This document shows, one piece after another, positions 47,561 through 60,508 of a stretch of DNA of 64,000 bases. Origin of the DNA: Leptidea sinapis (Eukaryota; Arthropoda; Insecta; Lepidoptera; Pieridae). Position 1 is the first letter of the stretch. Each line of letters opens with the position of its first letter. The stretch lies in assembly GCF_905404315.1 (NCBI RefSeq), contig NC_066291.1, forward strand, positions 11,247,501 to 11,311,500, written 5' to 3'. Position numbers and translations under genes: made by a program. Below the pieces are notes generated by a model. It was not told where the DNA came from, ran no database searches, and saw only the letters and a program-made list of their open reading frames with translations.

Positions 47561-48624
47561 AATTCAAGTTGGAGGCAACATATGCATCATATCTTACAGT
47601 TTTTATAAATTATGGTCGAATAACGTACGATCTATGGGCCAAATCTAGTATTGAACTTTTTTTAGATGAAAATGTAGATATGATATGTTTATATAGGTAA
47701 GGTTACGCCTTAGTATTTGCTAATTGAAATAAAGTTAAGGGTTAATTAACGGCCGAATTCTATATTCTGTAGCAAACCTAAAATATATCTTTTTTAACGT
47801 TAACTTAGAAGTTTGATATTTTTAAAGCTTCAAAAGACTGTAGAACTAAAATATTATTTTATTTTAATTCGATACGTCCACGCTTTCTCGAGATAAAGGG
47901 TCAGACGGTTCTTGACATACAGACAGACGGATGGACGAAAGTATAAGTACAACGTTTTTTCAAAGTTCACTGTAGGTATTATATCTACTGTGTAAGATAG
48001 AACATAAACGAAATGGGCCCAGTGAACTAAACTCTGAATACATTTACACTTTATACAAGCCAATCCTTAGCACACTTAAATGTAACGACTGTTATTAATA
48101 CCGATTAATAATAATTGTGATTAAATATCTGTTATGATTTACATAAATCCACTCCAACAATGCTTGGTATCATCAAGTATAAACAACTTCTATGATAACA
48201 TTTAAGAAGACAAGTAAGGTGGTCTCTATACTATTATAAGTACTAATCAGCATGGTGAATGGATCGCCATACTTAGTGTAAAGAGGTGCCGGCTAGGACT
48301 CTGTGAAACCCAATATTAATATGTCTCAGTAGCTTCATTACTACTTGGCGGTAGAGAAAGGCGTCGTTGTTATACCATCTAGCCAGCATCCTGTGGCAAG
48401 GAGTTTTATAAATATTTTAGATCATGTATGTGTAAACTTTTAATTTGAATGAAATGTGTTACGAAATTTAAAAGAAAAAACGTTTGTGTGGGAAAGGTTA
48501 TTATAGCATAAACGATTTTCTTAATGACACCGCGGACTGGAAATAAAGCGAACACCCTCAGGCTCTTTAATTATAAATGTTTATTGTACGATATTACATT
48601 GCAATCCATATCTTTATAATAATA
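47561..48624. other. Intergenic
   Basis: AT-rich. The stretch 47880-47940 with gacagacggatggac resembles a small dispersed motif, and 48250-48420 is weakly similar to part of the 40145-40530 repeat. No gene seen. Confidence 0.4.
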
Positions 48625-48757
48625 AAAGCCCGCTGAGTTGCTTCTTCCATTCTTCTCAGTCTGAGGCAGTCTCTTTTGAATGGGTGGTAGTTTTTGACGT
48701 TCAATAAGTGATTTTAAATCCTATTTTGAATAAAAATATTTGAATTCGAATTTGTAG
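48625..48757 (-). repeat. Dispersed repeat (fragment of the 51293 family)
   Basis: The complement matches the first ~130 bp of 51293-51705: caaatatttttattcaaaat, actaccacccatt, cagactgagaagaa. Confidence 0.8.
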
Positions 48758-49637
48758 GGTTTGGTTTTTGTTGCCTTCTTATTTTATTTCAACAACGCTA
48801 ATAAGTATATTTACAATATACAAATTTAATTTGTAAGTACCAAAATTTGTGCACTATGCGGGTCTCCAACTGAGACGTATTCTGAGAGATATTCGGAGAA
48901 GTGAGCGATACTTATCATTTAAAAATAATAAAAACTGTTCACAATACTTACTATGACTAATTAATATACATTATCGCAACGAGGAAGTGTACAAAGGATA
49001 CTGGCAGCATTTTCGCGTAGGCTTTAGCTATGATGATCCGTTGACCGGAACAGCTGTCAGCGCTTAGTTAGATAGTAGGTACCTTGTACATTCACCGCGC
49101 TTCTGGGCCTCATAGCCCATGTGGCTCGACACCAAACGGCACAAAGATATAAGACTCATAGAGACCGATATATTTGAGACGCTTACTTCAAACGACAGTC
49201 ATGTGCAAAATAATGTTCTTATTCTTATACCTTATTGGTAAAGACCTTGAGTGTCCACAAATTATAATATTAGGTATGCTTTGATTTTGATTCGTCTCGA
49301 GTTTCTAAAGAGTTTCGGTGGAGCATATCACATAGCATCAAAAGACCCGTACTTACCTACATAAGTTGTAAAAGAAAATCTCTCCAAATGAAATGTATTT
49401 CTTATTAGGTATTCTAATACCTGAATTAGGTTGCCCAGAACAAAGGTAAATCTTGGCGTAATACAGCTGATGTATGTACCTATAAAAGTGCTGACTATCG
49501 TCAGATACGCAACCATGTACTCAGTACCTATTTAATTGGGTCACAACAGACTGTCCAGTGACTATTCTCTGTTATACAGGTTATTCTCTGTTATTGACAG
49601 GTGGAGAACAGTACTCTAAGCTACGTGGTCTACTTTA
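48758..49637. other. Intergenic
   Basis: No gene, RNA or repeat that I can support. Confidence 0.4.
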
Positions 49638-50033
49638 GAGACCCCGCAAACTACAGACTTTCGATCGGTCGATAGTTTGGTTGAGTTCGGCTGTTAAGTG
49701 CGCACACTGGCCCGACTACACAGTTGGGTCTGTGATGAGTGCACATACTAGACAACTATCGGCCGACAGTTTTAGGGACAATTCGCTATTAGTTTTAAAT
49801 CGGCTATTGATGAGTCTGGCCGACTAAACAATCGGTGGTGTGCGCGCCTAGAAGAGCGCTGTACTGATTTAACAGTCGGTCGATAGTTTGCTGACGGTTC
49901 AGTTTGAAGGCAATCGTGTATCAAACGTTTTTGTCGGCCGATACCGAATCGTTATAATGTGCGCACTCTCATACATCTTCATACTGATTAAGAAACCAAC
50001 CAAACTATCGGCCGATCTTAAGTCTGCAGTCTC
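49638..50033. mobile_element. 396-bp MITE, PIF/Harbinger-like
   Basis: Inverted ends: left GAGACCCCGCAAACTACAGA then cggtcgatagtttggttg; right is the complement of gagactgcagacttaagatc then ggccgatagtttggttgg. TTA flanks both sides (49635-49637 and 50034-50036). The interior has several more tcggccgata-type palindromic blocks in both orientations. No transposase. Confidence 0.82.
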
Positions 50034-51292
50034 TTAATGTGATATTGGCTAAATTGTGGTATATATATACCTTAGAAACCACAGTAGGAAGAATAGAATA
50101 GAATATACTAAATTTGGTAATTGCTTTTGTACATTTTTGCAATAATTTTTGCAAAACTTTTACGCCTTAGTTGTACATAAATTATACTTTTTAAGTATGT
50201 ATGTATAACTAGTCTGTGCAAAGGGAGATAAATCAGCATCAAATTGAATATTCATATTATATATCGATCATTATTGAATGTCTATTAAAAAGTCTTGGAT
50301 AGTATTTCAAAACATAAAAGTGTGACTTTCAATTCTTTTATTGAGATTAACTTACCTATAACTTACCACCGAACGATAAGGGAAAACATATTACTTAAAT
50401 TATCAATCCCTATAACATTTACGACACATACATTATAAGAAATTTAGGAAGCTATAAAGATTGTTTACACGCACAAAGTTCACCAGTTAATCAATAAACA
50501 TCTCGTGGGCACGTTGGTACAATGCAACTGCTGATAAGAGCTATCTAGAAGCGCCCTCGATGCGTTCGAAGAGCATCAATTTCTCCACAAGTTTGATAAG
50601 GTAATTACTTTACAGATTGACTCATGCGTGTCTTGTACTCATGTAAGTCAATATAATATGTATATGGACAGTTCTATGAACTGCACAATGCTGTACTAAT
50701 TAATGCCACAGTTTATCTGGTCTCTACGAAACTTGATTGTGGCAAGTGTTTTTTGAAGAAGCAGCTATTGCAGATCCTGAAAGGCGAAATAAAGTATTTT
50801 GACTTAAGTTTGAAGAAGAATCGAATTTCCTTTATTCATTTAAGCCAAAATTTATATGAATGGCAAAGTTTTCAAACGTATCACTATTTACCATCTCTTT
50901 GGAAAGTTTGGGCTGTCAGGAGAATAAGTAGCAAGAAACTATTTTTTTCATGGTTTTTAACCCTTGGTAAGTATTTTTTTAATAAGATAAATTACTTCAA
51001 GCAGGGCTTAGCCTAGTAAACAAGTGAAAAAACTTAAAAAGTCCGACACCGAATATTTTCTTCTCGTTCAGTTTTCAAAATTTCGTTACGATTGTTAAAG
51101 TTTTGAAGGAAAAAATAGTCGGAAACACAACCCTGATTTATAAGTTTTATACTCAAGAAATGGTCTCGCCCGCGTTAGCCCAACAGAATTCTTAAATCTG
51201 AGAAGCCTTTCTCAGCTAAGTTAATCAGTGTAGGAGCTTAGCAGAAACAAACAGGCACATAGAAACAAAAATTATTATCATTATAACAGTCA
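50034..51292. other. Intergenic
   Basis: AT-rich; a few short frames (for example 50753-51016, 87 codons) without recognisable content. Confidence 0.4.
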
Positions 51293-51705
51293 AATTCAAA
51301 TATTTTTTATTCAAAATAGGATATGATATCACTAATTGAAAGTAAAAAACTACTACCCATTTCAAAAAGTATGCCTGAGACCTGAGAAGAACGGGCGCAA
51401 CAAACTCGGCAGTCTAATTTCTTTTTCATTGAAATCTGGTAACAATATTAATTATTAATAATATCGTCCGATAAAATTTATTATTGAATAGACCGAGGGC
51501 GGTCGCTCCACTCTCCCAATCTGTATTATCAGAAAGTCATTTATGTTATAATGTAACCTTTACCACACAAACGTTTTTTAACAATTCTTTTGAATTTCGT
51601 AATACATTTGCTTTACACATTTTCTGGGATCTTTTTATAAAGTATATATATAAGTAAATCGCCCCACAAAAAAAACAAACTAACTCGACTGAGTCGAGTA
51701 GTAGG
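51293..51705 (+). repeat. Dispersed repeat (copy 2)
   Basis: The longer copy of the family at 23904-24225: caaattcaaatattttttat at the start, actactacccattt, agaagaacgggcgcaacaaa, gcggtcgctccactc, taatacatttgctttac. Confidence 0.75.
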
Positions 51706-52106
51706 CATTATAAGTTTATGTCTGTTTCTGGTGTTAACGTTATGACAGGTTCTAGTTCTAGCAAATTCAACTACGTGCCATTATAAAAAAGACTTCAAAT
51801 TAATTTACAACCAATTAAAATATTATCATACCGCATAATTTAGTTATATAACGTTTATTTAAATATCATTAAATTATGTTTATACAATTAGAGAGAAGTG
51901 TCCTTTTTTATTTTACAACGTAATAATACATTGGGTACATATTGAAATTTATTATATTCTCGTCTAATTGTTGATTGGTTGGTTGATTCTCAACGTATGA
52001 TACAAATGGTTTAGTTAACCAGCTAACGCCATAGTGTCGAATTTTGGTGTTGGTGTGAGCTCACCATACAAACTGATAATTTTTTCCCTAACGCGCCGAA
52101 AGAAGG
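51706..52106. other. Intergenic
   Basis: AT-rich; nothing recognised. Confidence 0.4.
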
Positions 52107-52345
52107 TTTTGCGGTTTTCAAGGAGCTTTCTTCCTCGTACTACAGCGGTGTGGAATTAGCTTCCTTGTGCGGTGTTTCCGGGACGATACGACATGGGTAC
52201 TTTCAAAAAAAGCGCGTACACCTTCCTTAAAGGCCGGCAACGCTCTTGTGATTCCTCTGGTGTTCCAAGAGAATGTGGGCGGCGATGATCACATAACACC
52301 AGATGACCCGTACGCTCGTTTGTCCTCCTATTCCATAAAAAAAAG
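52107..52345 (+). mobile_element. CR1/Jockey-type LINE, 3' end fragment
   Basis: Matches 63003-63235, from gcggttttcaaggagctttc through the ORF2 end to ccataaaaaa. It is close in sequence to the 60509 copy apart from a ~13-bp difference near 52143. Confidence 0.9.
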
Positions 52346-53109
52346 ATGTATAAATTTAAAATTTTCACATTCGACTAATAACAAGCTTTAACAATATAAA
52401 TAAAAACAATATACAGTTTGAATGCTTTTATACAACCAATGTCGTGCGATAACGCGTGTGTTACTTAAACATATGCGTGAAACAGCCTTGTAAATGGTCT
52501 AGTTGGACGTGTTTAAGGTTTTAATGTACACCGTGGCTGATTGCTAAGCATCAACTGATTAGCCGATTTACTTGAAGCCAAAGCGAGTACACTTTCCCAC
52601 ATGAAATGTAACCACTTTAACATAACCTCTACTTAGCGATAGCTAAGTAACAGTGTTTACATTTGCATTTAAAGTCTGTTTTGATTTAAGACAACCATTG
52701 GCTGCGATATTTATTTTTACGATGTAATTTTTTTTATAATAGCTATAATTAAGACCATGGCTTGGAAATAGATAAATTCTAGCCGGTCAACATCTAAGTA
52801 CTTCGAGAACTTTGCATTCGAAGTTGTTTTATCTTTAGCGGAATACGGTTTTTGCACATCTAATCTTATTTTAACGGTTTTATTGAATAAATTGTTTACG
52901 ACCACTATTTTTCAAGGCATTTTCAGAGCACAGTTTCAATTTTAGTGTTATTAACATAATATTTGGGAAACAACACCACAAGTAAAAGGTTTCGCTTCGG
53001 CTCTAATGGAATTATTCGATTAATTACCGGTTATGAAACTACTTCTATAATATTTACTCTCCGAAGAAAATAATAGATAGAAAACAATGTTTTCCGGTAA
53101 TCACGGTTA
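52346..53109. other. Intergenic
   Basis: AT-rich; no gene or repeat supported. Confidence 0.4.
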
Positions 53110-53405
53110 TGCGATAATTTATATTTATACAGTTAATTATTTACTACTTTTTATCAAATAATTAATATTATTTAAACACGACTCATATATTGGTTACCTT
53201 ACAAACTAATTTGTTATGTATATTACAACCATTATAAAATACTGAATTGGTTGAAAAGAGTGGCCGTTGAGTTTCTATTATATTAGGTTCTTCTTACGAG
53301 CTCAACTTTTTATTAGGGTAGATTCAATAATTTAAAAGAAATATATGTAGTTACGATTCAAAAGCGCTTAGTTTAAGCCTAATTTAATAAAGTTTATTTG
53401 ACTAT
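53110..53405 (+). repeat. Old dispersed repeat, uninterrupted copy
   Basis: Colinear with the broken copy at 16600-19432 but without its three insertions. It serves as the empty-site reference. It ends aataaagtttatttgact. Confidence 0.8.
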
Positions 53406-53412
53406 TGACTAC

Positions 53413-53610
53413 AAGTCACCTGATGTGAAGTGATCACCACCAACCATCACTCTCCAGTAACACCAGATAAGCGTTGCTGGCCTTTTAGACAAGTGTACGC
53501 TCCATTTCGAAGGTAAAAATGTTGTATCGTTCGTTTGGAAACACCGCACATGGAAGCTCAGTCTTATAGTTTGGTCACACGTGGAAGAAAGTTCCTTGAA
53601 ATTCGTAATA
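53413..53610 (-). mobile_element. CR1/Jockey-type LINE, old 3' end fragment
   Basis: The minus strand resembles the ORF2 C-terminus and 3' UTR (ggaaacaccgcacatggaag, gtgaagtgatcacc), strongly diverged. It begins directly after the dispersed repeat. Confidence 0.65.
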
Positions 53611-53929
53611 TGAACGTTACGAATCTAGATGGTGGCAGTAACATTTTAATATGTGAGTTTATTAAAAGAGTTAACGAGAAGTTTTGTTATTTTATTCAGG
53701 TAAATCTTTTTAAGTAGTGCCGTTTTACAATTCGGTTAAGCCAAAGTACTGCTGGGATACATGGCTCCATTACAAATTTTCCAACGGGAAACATACGAAA
53801 TTCATCACCGGATAAGTTTGATAATATTGTTAGCATTTTCACCATCCGTGAAGCACTTATCATTGAAAAGTTTCACATCTCTAAATAATTAATTCCGTAT
53901 TCAAATACTTCTTAATTCTAAATGAATCT

Positions 53930-54960
53930 GTTTATAACAAAGCTAAAAACGTTTCAACTCTACCTATTAAAGAAATTCTCTCAACTATTTGATTTCTTTA
54001 TGGAACCTGAATTTTTTATAAAATCTCAGTTTGTACAGGATGTCCTACTTCTTGCAGCATGTCCTTCTATAATATGTGTCCATAAAAGTTCTATGGCGTT
54101 GTATTGACAGTGATATGGACGAATCCTAAGCACGATATGACCATATTCTGCTACCATTTCATCGATACATACCGTTTTGTTTTTTTTTTAAGTTTTAAAT
54201 ATTTTTAATATGGAATCATTCACATTTTCTCCATTTTCGCGCACCCAATTAATAATAATCATGTTTTTTTTCCTTTGCGTTTTTGTCAAATTGGCGAGAG
54301 TGTTGGGGCGCTTTATGAATAAAAATTATTTGATGATCCTTCCGATGATAGAAACCTGTTTTTGAACCACTCTTCATACACCTCCGTATATTTTCTTCGT
54401 GGTAATCGCCAGATTTATTTGATTTAAATGCCAGCAGTGCATCTTGTTCAAAACCTTTTGTTGTACCTGCGTGGCAAATGATGAGGCGTTCGCCTTTTCC
54501 AATTGGTACAGCGGAGATGGAAGTGTCGTCAGTCCAGGATCGATCCGGTGTGCTCAGCGTTGAGCCATATTTTATTTGTAAAGACAATATTTGTCCAATA
54601 TTGATTTTATTTGCCTCTCTTAGAAAGTCACATTGTTCCAAAGCAATATCATTGTGTTCCGTTAATATTTTTCTTTTATCTGATTTTTAATGAAAAGCCA
54701 ATTATTTTCAAAACTTTGGCCAAAGTAGATTTTTGACCACAAAATAGATCACATTTTTCCAAAGAATCAATAAAATTTCTTAAAGTTGGATTTTCTTTTC
54801 TCAGATAGTAGTCATATACATGACGACTAATGACGTCAGCGTCAAATTCGTCATCTGATGTCTTATCACGAGGCCGGCATTTTCTTTGTGGTGAAGACGG
54901 CTTGTTTTGTTATATGCTACTCCTGCCGTTGGCTTCGTTAGTTAGTTCGCGGCTGCAACA
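53930..54960 (-). pseudogene. Tc1/mariner-like (DDE) transposase, degenerate
   Basis: Minus-strand pieces in order: HTH region with RHVYDYYLRKENPTLRNFI and LAKVLKIIGFSLK (54850-54690); DDE domain with WTDDTSISAVPIGKGERLII and HAGTTKGFEQDALLAFKS (54550-54420) and KAPQHSRQ (54300); and a C-terminal block RIRPYHCQYNAIELLW (about 54140-54080) with the catalytic Glu. The first Asp block is rearranged and the second Asp is replaced (HKAPQHS). Stops and shifts occur between pieces. Confidence 0.72.
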
Positions 54961-55998
54961 CGGTTTCGCACATGTGAGATAGGTATAAGCAGACCGTCAT
55001 TTTCATTTTTTTATAAAAAAAAAGCGATATCGATTATTACGTCCTTTACGACATCACTATAACTTATCAGTAATCGAGCTGTCAAAAAACTATTCATAAA
55101 TGGACAAAGTGTAGAAATCAGATACTTCTCAAGACATATTTTTTATATTTTTTGTTTAGCCGTTTAATGTAGGTATCATAAGCCAGATAAAGTTTTTACT
55201 CATAAACAACGAGTATACTCTTTCAAATTAAAAAATAAACAGAATTGGTCAAAAACAGTTGCATATAATGTGGAAAGAATAAAAAACTAACACGAATAAT
55301 TTTTTTAAATCGTTTATTAAGTTCAAATACAAAACTCTTATAACAAAAAATGTGTTCTTGTTGTTTTCTTGACCAAATTTTTTTTGGTAACAAATACTTT
55401 AATTAACATACACGCCATCTGACTTATGTTATATGTCTGTCTGTCCATCTGTCAAGACCATTTATCTCAGGAAGACGTGAAGAAACCAAATTAACATCAA
55501 ATACATACGTCTGGGGTAACTTGATACTGTCTTGAGGAAAATTGCCAAGCTTTTGAATACCTACGTCCAAACAAAAGATGCGGCCAATTAAGAATATTAA
55601 TTAGGTTAATTAAAACCTTTGATGGTAGTTGAATTGGAATCTTCGGTAGCCCATAAAAAATTGCCAGAGCAGAGTGGTTACAAATAAAAAATAATATACT
55701 GTTACATTGTCGGTAGCCCTCCGTATAATGCTATCCCAGAACTGTGCTATCACGCTAAATTCACATTAAATATTATTAAAATTATTTTGAATGATTTTAT
55801 TGAAATAAACGCGAAATATTACTCAAAATAAATCTTAATTTTATAAGTTATCTTGAGTGCTAGTTCCGCCAAGATTTGTTGGTCTCCATAGTACTACATC
55901 TACATATAATGCACCTAAAGTCCAATTGCAAGGCTTAGCTTTCACCAGATCAGAAGAATCGGTCCTTACACCCCCGACCAAACGTAATAGCTTCAAGT
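54961..55998. other. Intergenic
   Basis: AT-rich; no gene seen. Confidence 0.4.
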
Positions 55999-56175
55999 AC
56001 AGTCCGACAACTTCGTGAGCGAACGTCCCACGGGGTGACAGATGATGGAGGTTGCGACATACTCACGCGTTGACCTTCCCCGCAATACCACCCGATACCC
56101 GCTGACATCTTTATTACCCCGCCCCGCCGCCGTCTGTAACCCCGTGGGACGGTCGCGCATCAAGTTGTCGGACTA
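55999..56175. repeat. 42-bp inverted repeat, hairpin-forming
   Basis: Arms 55999-56042 and 56134-56175: agtccgacaactt, then cgtcccacgggg, then acag, against the complement, with about five mismatches over 42 bp. The 90-bp loop is GC-rich (accccgccccgccgccg). It abuts a Penelope-type terminal sequence at 56176. Confidence 0.75.
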
Positions 56176-56423
56176 TGATTTGACACGTGTTTCGCTTCTA
56201 CTCTAGGCAGCCAAGAGACGTTGACTCGCCACGTCAACGGCGTGCGGTTGGACTCTAGCTCATACCATTTAGGTAGATAATCATGGCTTTCCGCGACATG
56301 ACGCCTTAATAAATTCAAGAATTTTCGATATAACGCTCTACATTTATCAGCAATTCCATTTTGATAGCAGTGAGCAATCGAAAGTAATCCCGGAATTGAC
56401 GGAAAGTCACTTGATAATAACAA
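56176..56423 (-). mobile_element. Penelope-related end with degenerate hammerhead
   Basis: On the minus strand GAAAC-ACGTGTC (56200-56181) matches the 3' half of the hammerhead motifs at 21121, 22214 and 26638, with agtagaagc before it. The CTGANGA core is replaced by CTCTTGG, so it cannot be active. The sequence beyond (56240-56423) encodes RRHVAESHDYLPKWYELE in an 87-codon frame that I do not recognise. Confidence 0.45.
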
Positions 56424-57039
56424 ATGATTTAGTTTCTACTTTGTTATCTAACATTCTAAGACTGTTGTTGTCTCTCGGATAAACAAAATAATTACTCATA
56501 CGTTGTATCACAATAAATAGGTACTGTATTCGTGTGTGGTCTGAGCCAACTGATTTATAACACTATAAAACAGTTGTAGTGTATCTAAAGAATAGATCGC
56601 TTAATCTCACCACGTATTCATTTGCGTCATAGTGCCAAAACAGTTAGTACAATAACGTGTTAAAAGCCCCAACTACTTAAAAATAGAACGGCGTCAAATA
56701 CCGAGTAAAACGCATCATGCCTTTATCAAACTTAATTCTTTAAAGTATTTTTAACCATTTTTAAATACAGTCATTAGACAAATCGCTTAAAAGGCTCCTG
56801 GTATGTCAAGTAACTATAGGTATCTTTTTAATCATTAGTATTCTTCAAAAGGTGGAGGTTCGTGCATAAAAATGATAAGTCTGACTGTGATTATAAGCCC
56901 TTTTAATATTGCTCTGTAAGACCTAATTACTTGGACAGATGAGTACCTATGTGTATATGTCTAAACATACTACACTTGATAGAGACACGAAATATTTTTT
57001 GCAGGGCCTGATGTGTTAACCTATTAAGGTGTTAACAAA
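56424..57039. other. Intergenic
   Basis: No gene seen. Confidence 0.4.
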
Positions 57040-57460
57040 ACTAATAAAGGCATTATTGGTATGACCAGTATTGGCCAAGTGAAAAAGATTTTGCATGGAC
57101 AGAAGCTGATGATGTAGAGCTGAAAGTTGGGATGCTGTGCACTCGACGGATACTGCCTGATTTAACGGATGACCAGAAAAGACAGCGTGCAAGGTGGGGC
57201 TCGGAAGTGATAAAAATATGACGCAAGACAGTCTATGACTGTATATTATATTATCACCGGTGACAAAACTTGAGTAAATTGTTTAGAACCTGAAAGAAAA
57301 AGCTAAGTTGCGTAATGGAACGTTCTTTATGAAATTTGCCTACAAAATTTAAATCAAATTTAAGTCGGAAAACTATAACACAGTGACTACAGATGTTTTG
57401 AAAGAGTTTGTGAAGAATGTCCTCTCAATACGTACTTCATCACGACAATGAATCCCCATA
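57040..57460 (+). pseudogene. Mariner transposase, degenerate
   Basis: Readable pieces: LPDLTDDQKRQRARWGSEVI (57148-57210; in mariner the block LTxxQKxxRxxxC before the first Asp), a YDxxxxITGDK-like block (57230-57265; TGDE in functional copies), and near 57440 the LHHDN block (catalytic Asp). Many stops and shifts. Confidence 0.65.
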
Positions 57461-60147
57461 TTTGGCTAAGGCAGGATATGAATTATTCAAGGTAAGCTAA
57501 GATTATTAAACGTAGGTATACGATGTACAAGCTCTAGAGAAGATACGTTTCAAGAGGTCATTAAGGAAGAATGGAACAAATACTATTTATAATTGTTGTT
57601 CCAAAGAATGCAAAAGTGTGTAAAAAGTAAAAGAATATACTTCGAAAGCTAGGTAAAGTAAAAAGAAGAAATAAGCCTTGAGAATCCAGAAATTTACAGC
57701 GTGATCTTAGTATACTACGATGCATAAATATATTTTCTTTTCGCAACTGTTAAAAGTTCGGGATAAAAAGTAATGTCCTATTTTAAGCTTATGAAAACAT
57801 AATATTAAGTAACGATAGGGTACAATAAAAGCCGTACTCAATTATTTATTTACTAAATTAATCACCGCATTAACATTCGCAAATAACTGAAAGGAATTTT
57901 CAAGCGCTAGATACAAAGATGTTTGAGGAAAGCATTCTTCATTACTTGAGGCAGGTACGGCTTAAATCAATGACAGTTAGCGATTATAGATAAGACTCGT
58001 ATTTCTGGTCGTGAGAATAGAACCTATATTTTGTTTTGCAAAATATATCCAATGTCTTAAAGCAACACACAAAGGATATTTAGCATTTTTAATGTGTATG
58101 TATTTTAATGGTGGGTTAAACATATTTGTTTTGGCAATTGCTTCCGCTTTAGAGACTTCGAGTTCGGGTTATTAAGAATTATTTATTTGTCACATAAAGC
58201 GATAGTTTGCTTTACTGGGTAATAAACATCAAAGCACGCTCAGACTAATATTTATACAATAACATAAAGGGTTAATCTGTAAAATAGTCATTATTTAATT
58301 AATAACATTTGTAAATGGCACACTTTATATAAATGAAAGAAGACACGCCTGTTCTTTTGATAATTTGACCTCAATTCTTAATTTACAAACAAAGCCTGCT
58401 TGTTTGCGACCTCTACATGTTCTTGTGAGATGTTTCTTATTAACGGCCAATCCCTCTGTTTAGACTTTAGAGTTTTGAATGTAGCACTGTTACTGTTTTA
58501 CAAGATTTCATATTGATCAATATCGTATTGTATAAAGGTAAGCGAATATAAAAATGAATTGAAAGGCTATTCGTAATTTTCTATTCATTTATAATTTATT
58601 TTAAGTTTATATTGAAATTTATAATGTCCAAACGCAATTGTTTTTTGGAGGCCTTGCTGCAACAAAATAATAATTTTTGCGTTTCAAACGATACCTTAAT
58701 ATTCCAAATAGAAAAGTGTGTTTTAAATAAAAATATTTTATGAATTGAAATTGTATCATGTACATAAAAAATTTCATTAAATTACAATAAATAAAGTAAC
58801 ACGGGTTGTTTTTTAAGAATATTTAATTTTGTATTGAGTCCGTTACATATATTTTTGTGTTTATTTGCATATTTTATACTTAAATGTCTCCGCCAGTGTA
58901 TTTCGTAAATTTTTCTTAAAAGTGCACGTTACATTACATACGTTTGGTTTCATAGTAGTGAATAAAGTCATAAATTTTATTTGAGTTGTACGTCTTCTCC
59001 TCCAGTTTTAACACCATTAAACGCTATAAAACTGCATGGTTTTTACATGCCGTATGCTTGTTATATGTGAAACCACAGCATAAAACCGTTTATTAAGATT
59101 TGTATTTCTGTTGCTATTATCACCAATAGTTAGAACACGAAAGCTATAATCGGTAAAATGCAATTTGCTAGATTTTCGCAGAAAGAGCTGATAGTTTTTA
59201 AGATACCGACCAGGCTCTAACTTCTAATAGTGCAAGGTTTTGATAGATTGTAGATTGACCCTAACTTGTGCAATGGATTTTTTGACACTCATTTGTGCTT
59301 TAAGATCCATTATGTACAACAGTCTTGATAAATGGATCAAAGGCATAAAAAGGCATAAAAGGCATTTATTTTCTCAAAATTCCTTTAGAATTCTTTTTGA
59401 TGTCATTTCTTCATTCATTTTTTCCTTTTTTTTATTCTGTTAAAACATATAGAATTTATTTTTTCAATTTCCTCATTTTGACACAAAGAAATACAAATAA
59501 GAAATAGCTGGAAAAATATTTTACAAATTTCTTAATTTTTTGAAAAGTAGGTATCCTTTTTAATGTCATTAATGCCTGACATATTTAATAGTACAGCCAT
59601 TGAGATTTTATCACAACTTTATACATACTACTAATATACGAAATGGCTTTTCCATTTCCCTAACCTAGGAGCGCTATCATACATTAATGCAACGCCTGTC
59701 TCCTAGAGTGGTGGACAGTCACACCATATATTGCATTCTGTCATACATTCGTCTCTCTCAAATACTATTACTTTCGCGTTAGTCTCGTTTGCTTATAAAG
59801 GAAATATCGCTTTTTGTATATAATTAACATTAAATACAGATACGCTTGCTTATCTTATTAAGGAAAACTTTATCTAACACCAAATTGTATAAATATGCAT
59901 AAATTAACGAGAAATGATTATTAAGTATAAGATGAGATTATTATTGAACTATGTACAATGTTTTCCTGTTCAATTACGTAGTTATTTACAAATTATTGAA
60001 ATAATAACAATAGTATGCTTATCCCCATGCAATTTTTACAAATATAATTCATATTTTACATTAATTTAATTTATACAATATGATAAGAACTATGTTAATG
60101 TACTACAATTTATATTACATTAAACAGTTATTTATTTTTTATAATTA
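57461..60147. other. Long AT-rich intergenic region
   Basis: 2.7 kb with no exon, RNA gene or repeat that I can support. Several TATTTATTT-like and simple AT runs. Confidence 0.45.
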
Positions 60148-60508
60148 ACTAGCTGACCCGACAGACGTTGTTCTGTATATAATAAATAAAATAATGTTTT
60201 ATATGAATTTGTCAATAATATATCATAACATCAAAAATTACTTCGTAAAATATGCACCCTGCTGTCGTAATGAAATTGTTTCACAGCAGAACTGTCGCAC
60301 CGTCCGTCAATAAATTCTCTCATAGAAATTATGTATGGACGCATCAAAGGAAAAACAAAATTGTTGTTTTTATTTAATTTAGCAGCATTTTCCTATTTAT
60401 TCAAATGAATAAATAATATTCCTTTTAAACATTCCCTGGACTTCCACAAATAATTCAAGACCAAAATTAGCCAAATCGATCCAGCCGTTCTCGAGTTTTA
60501 GCGAGACT

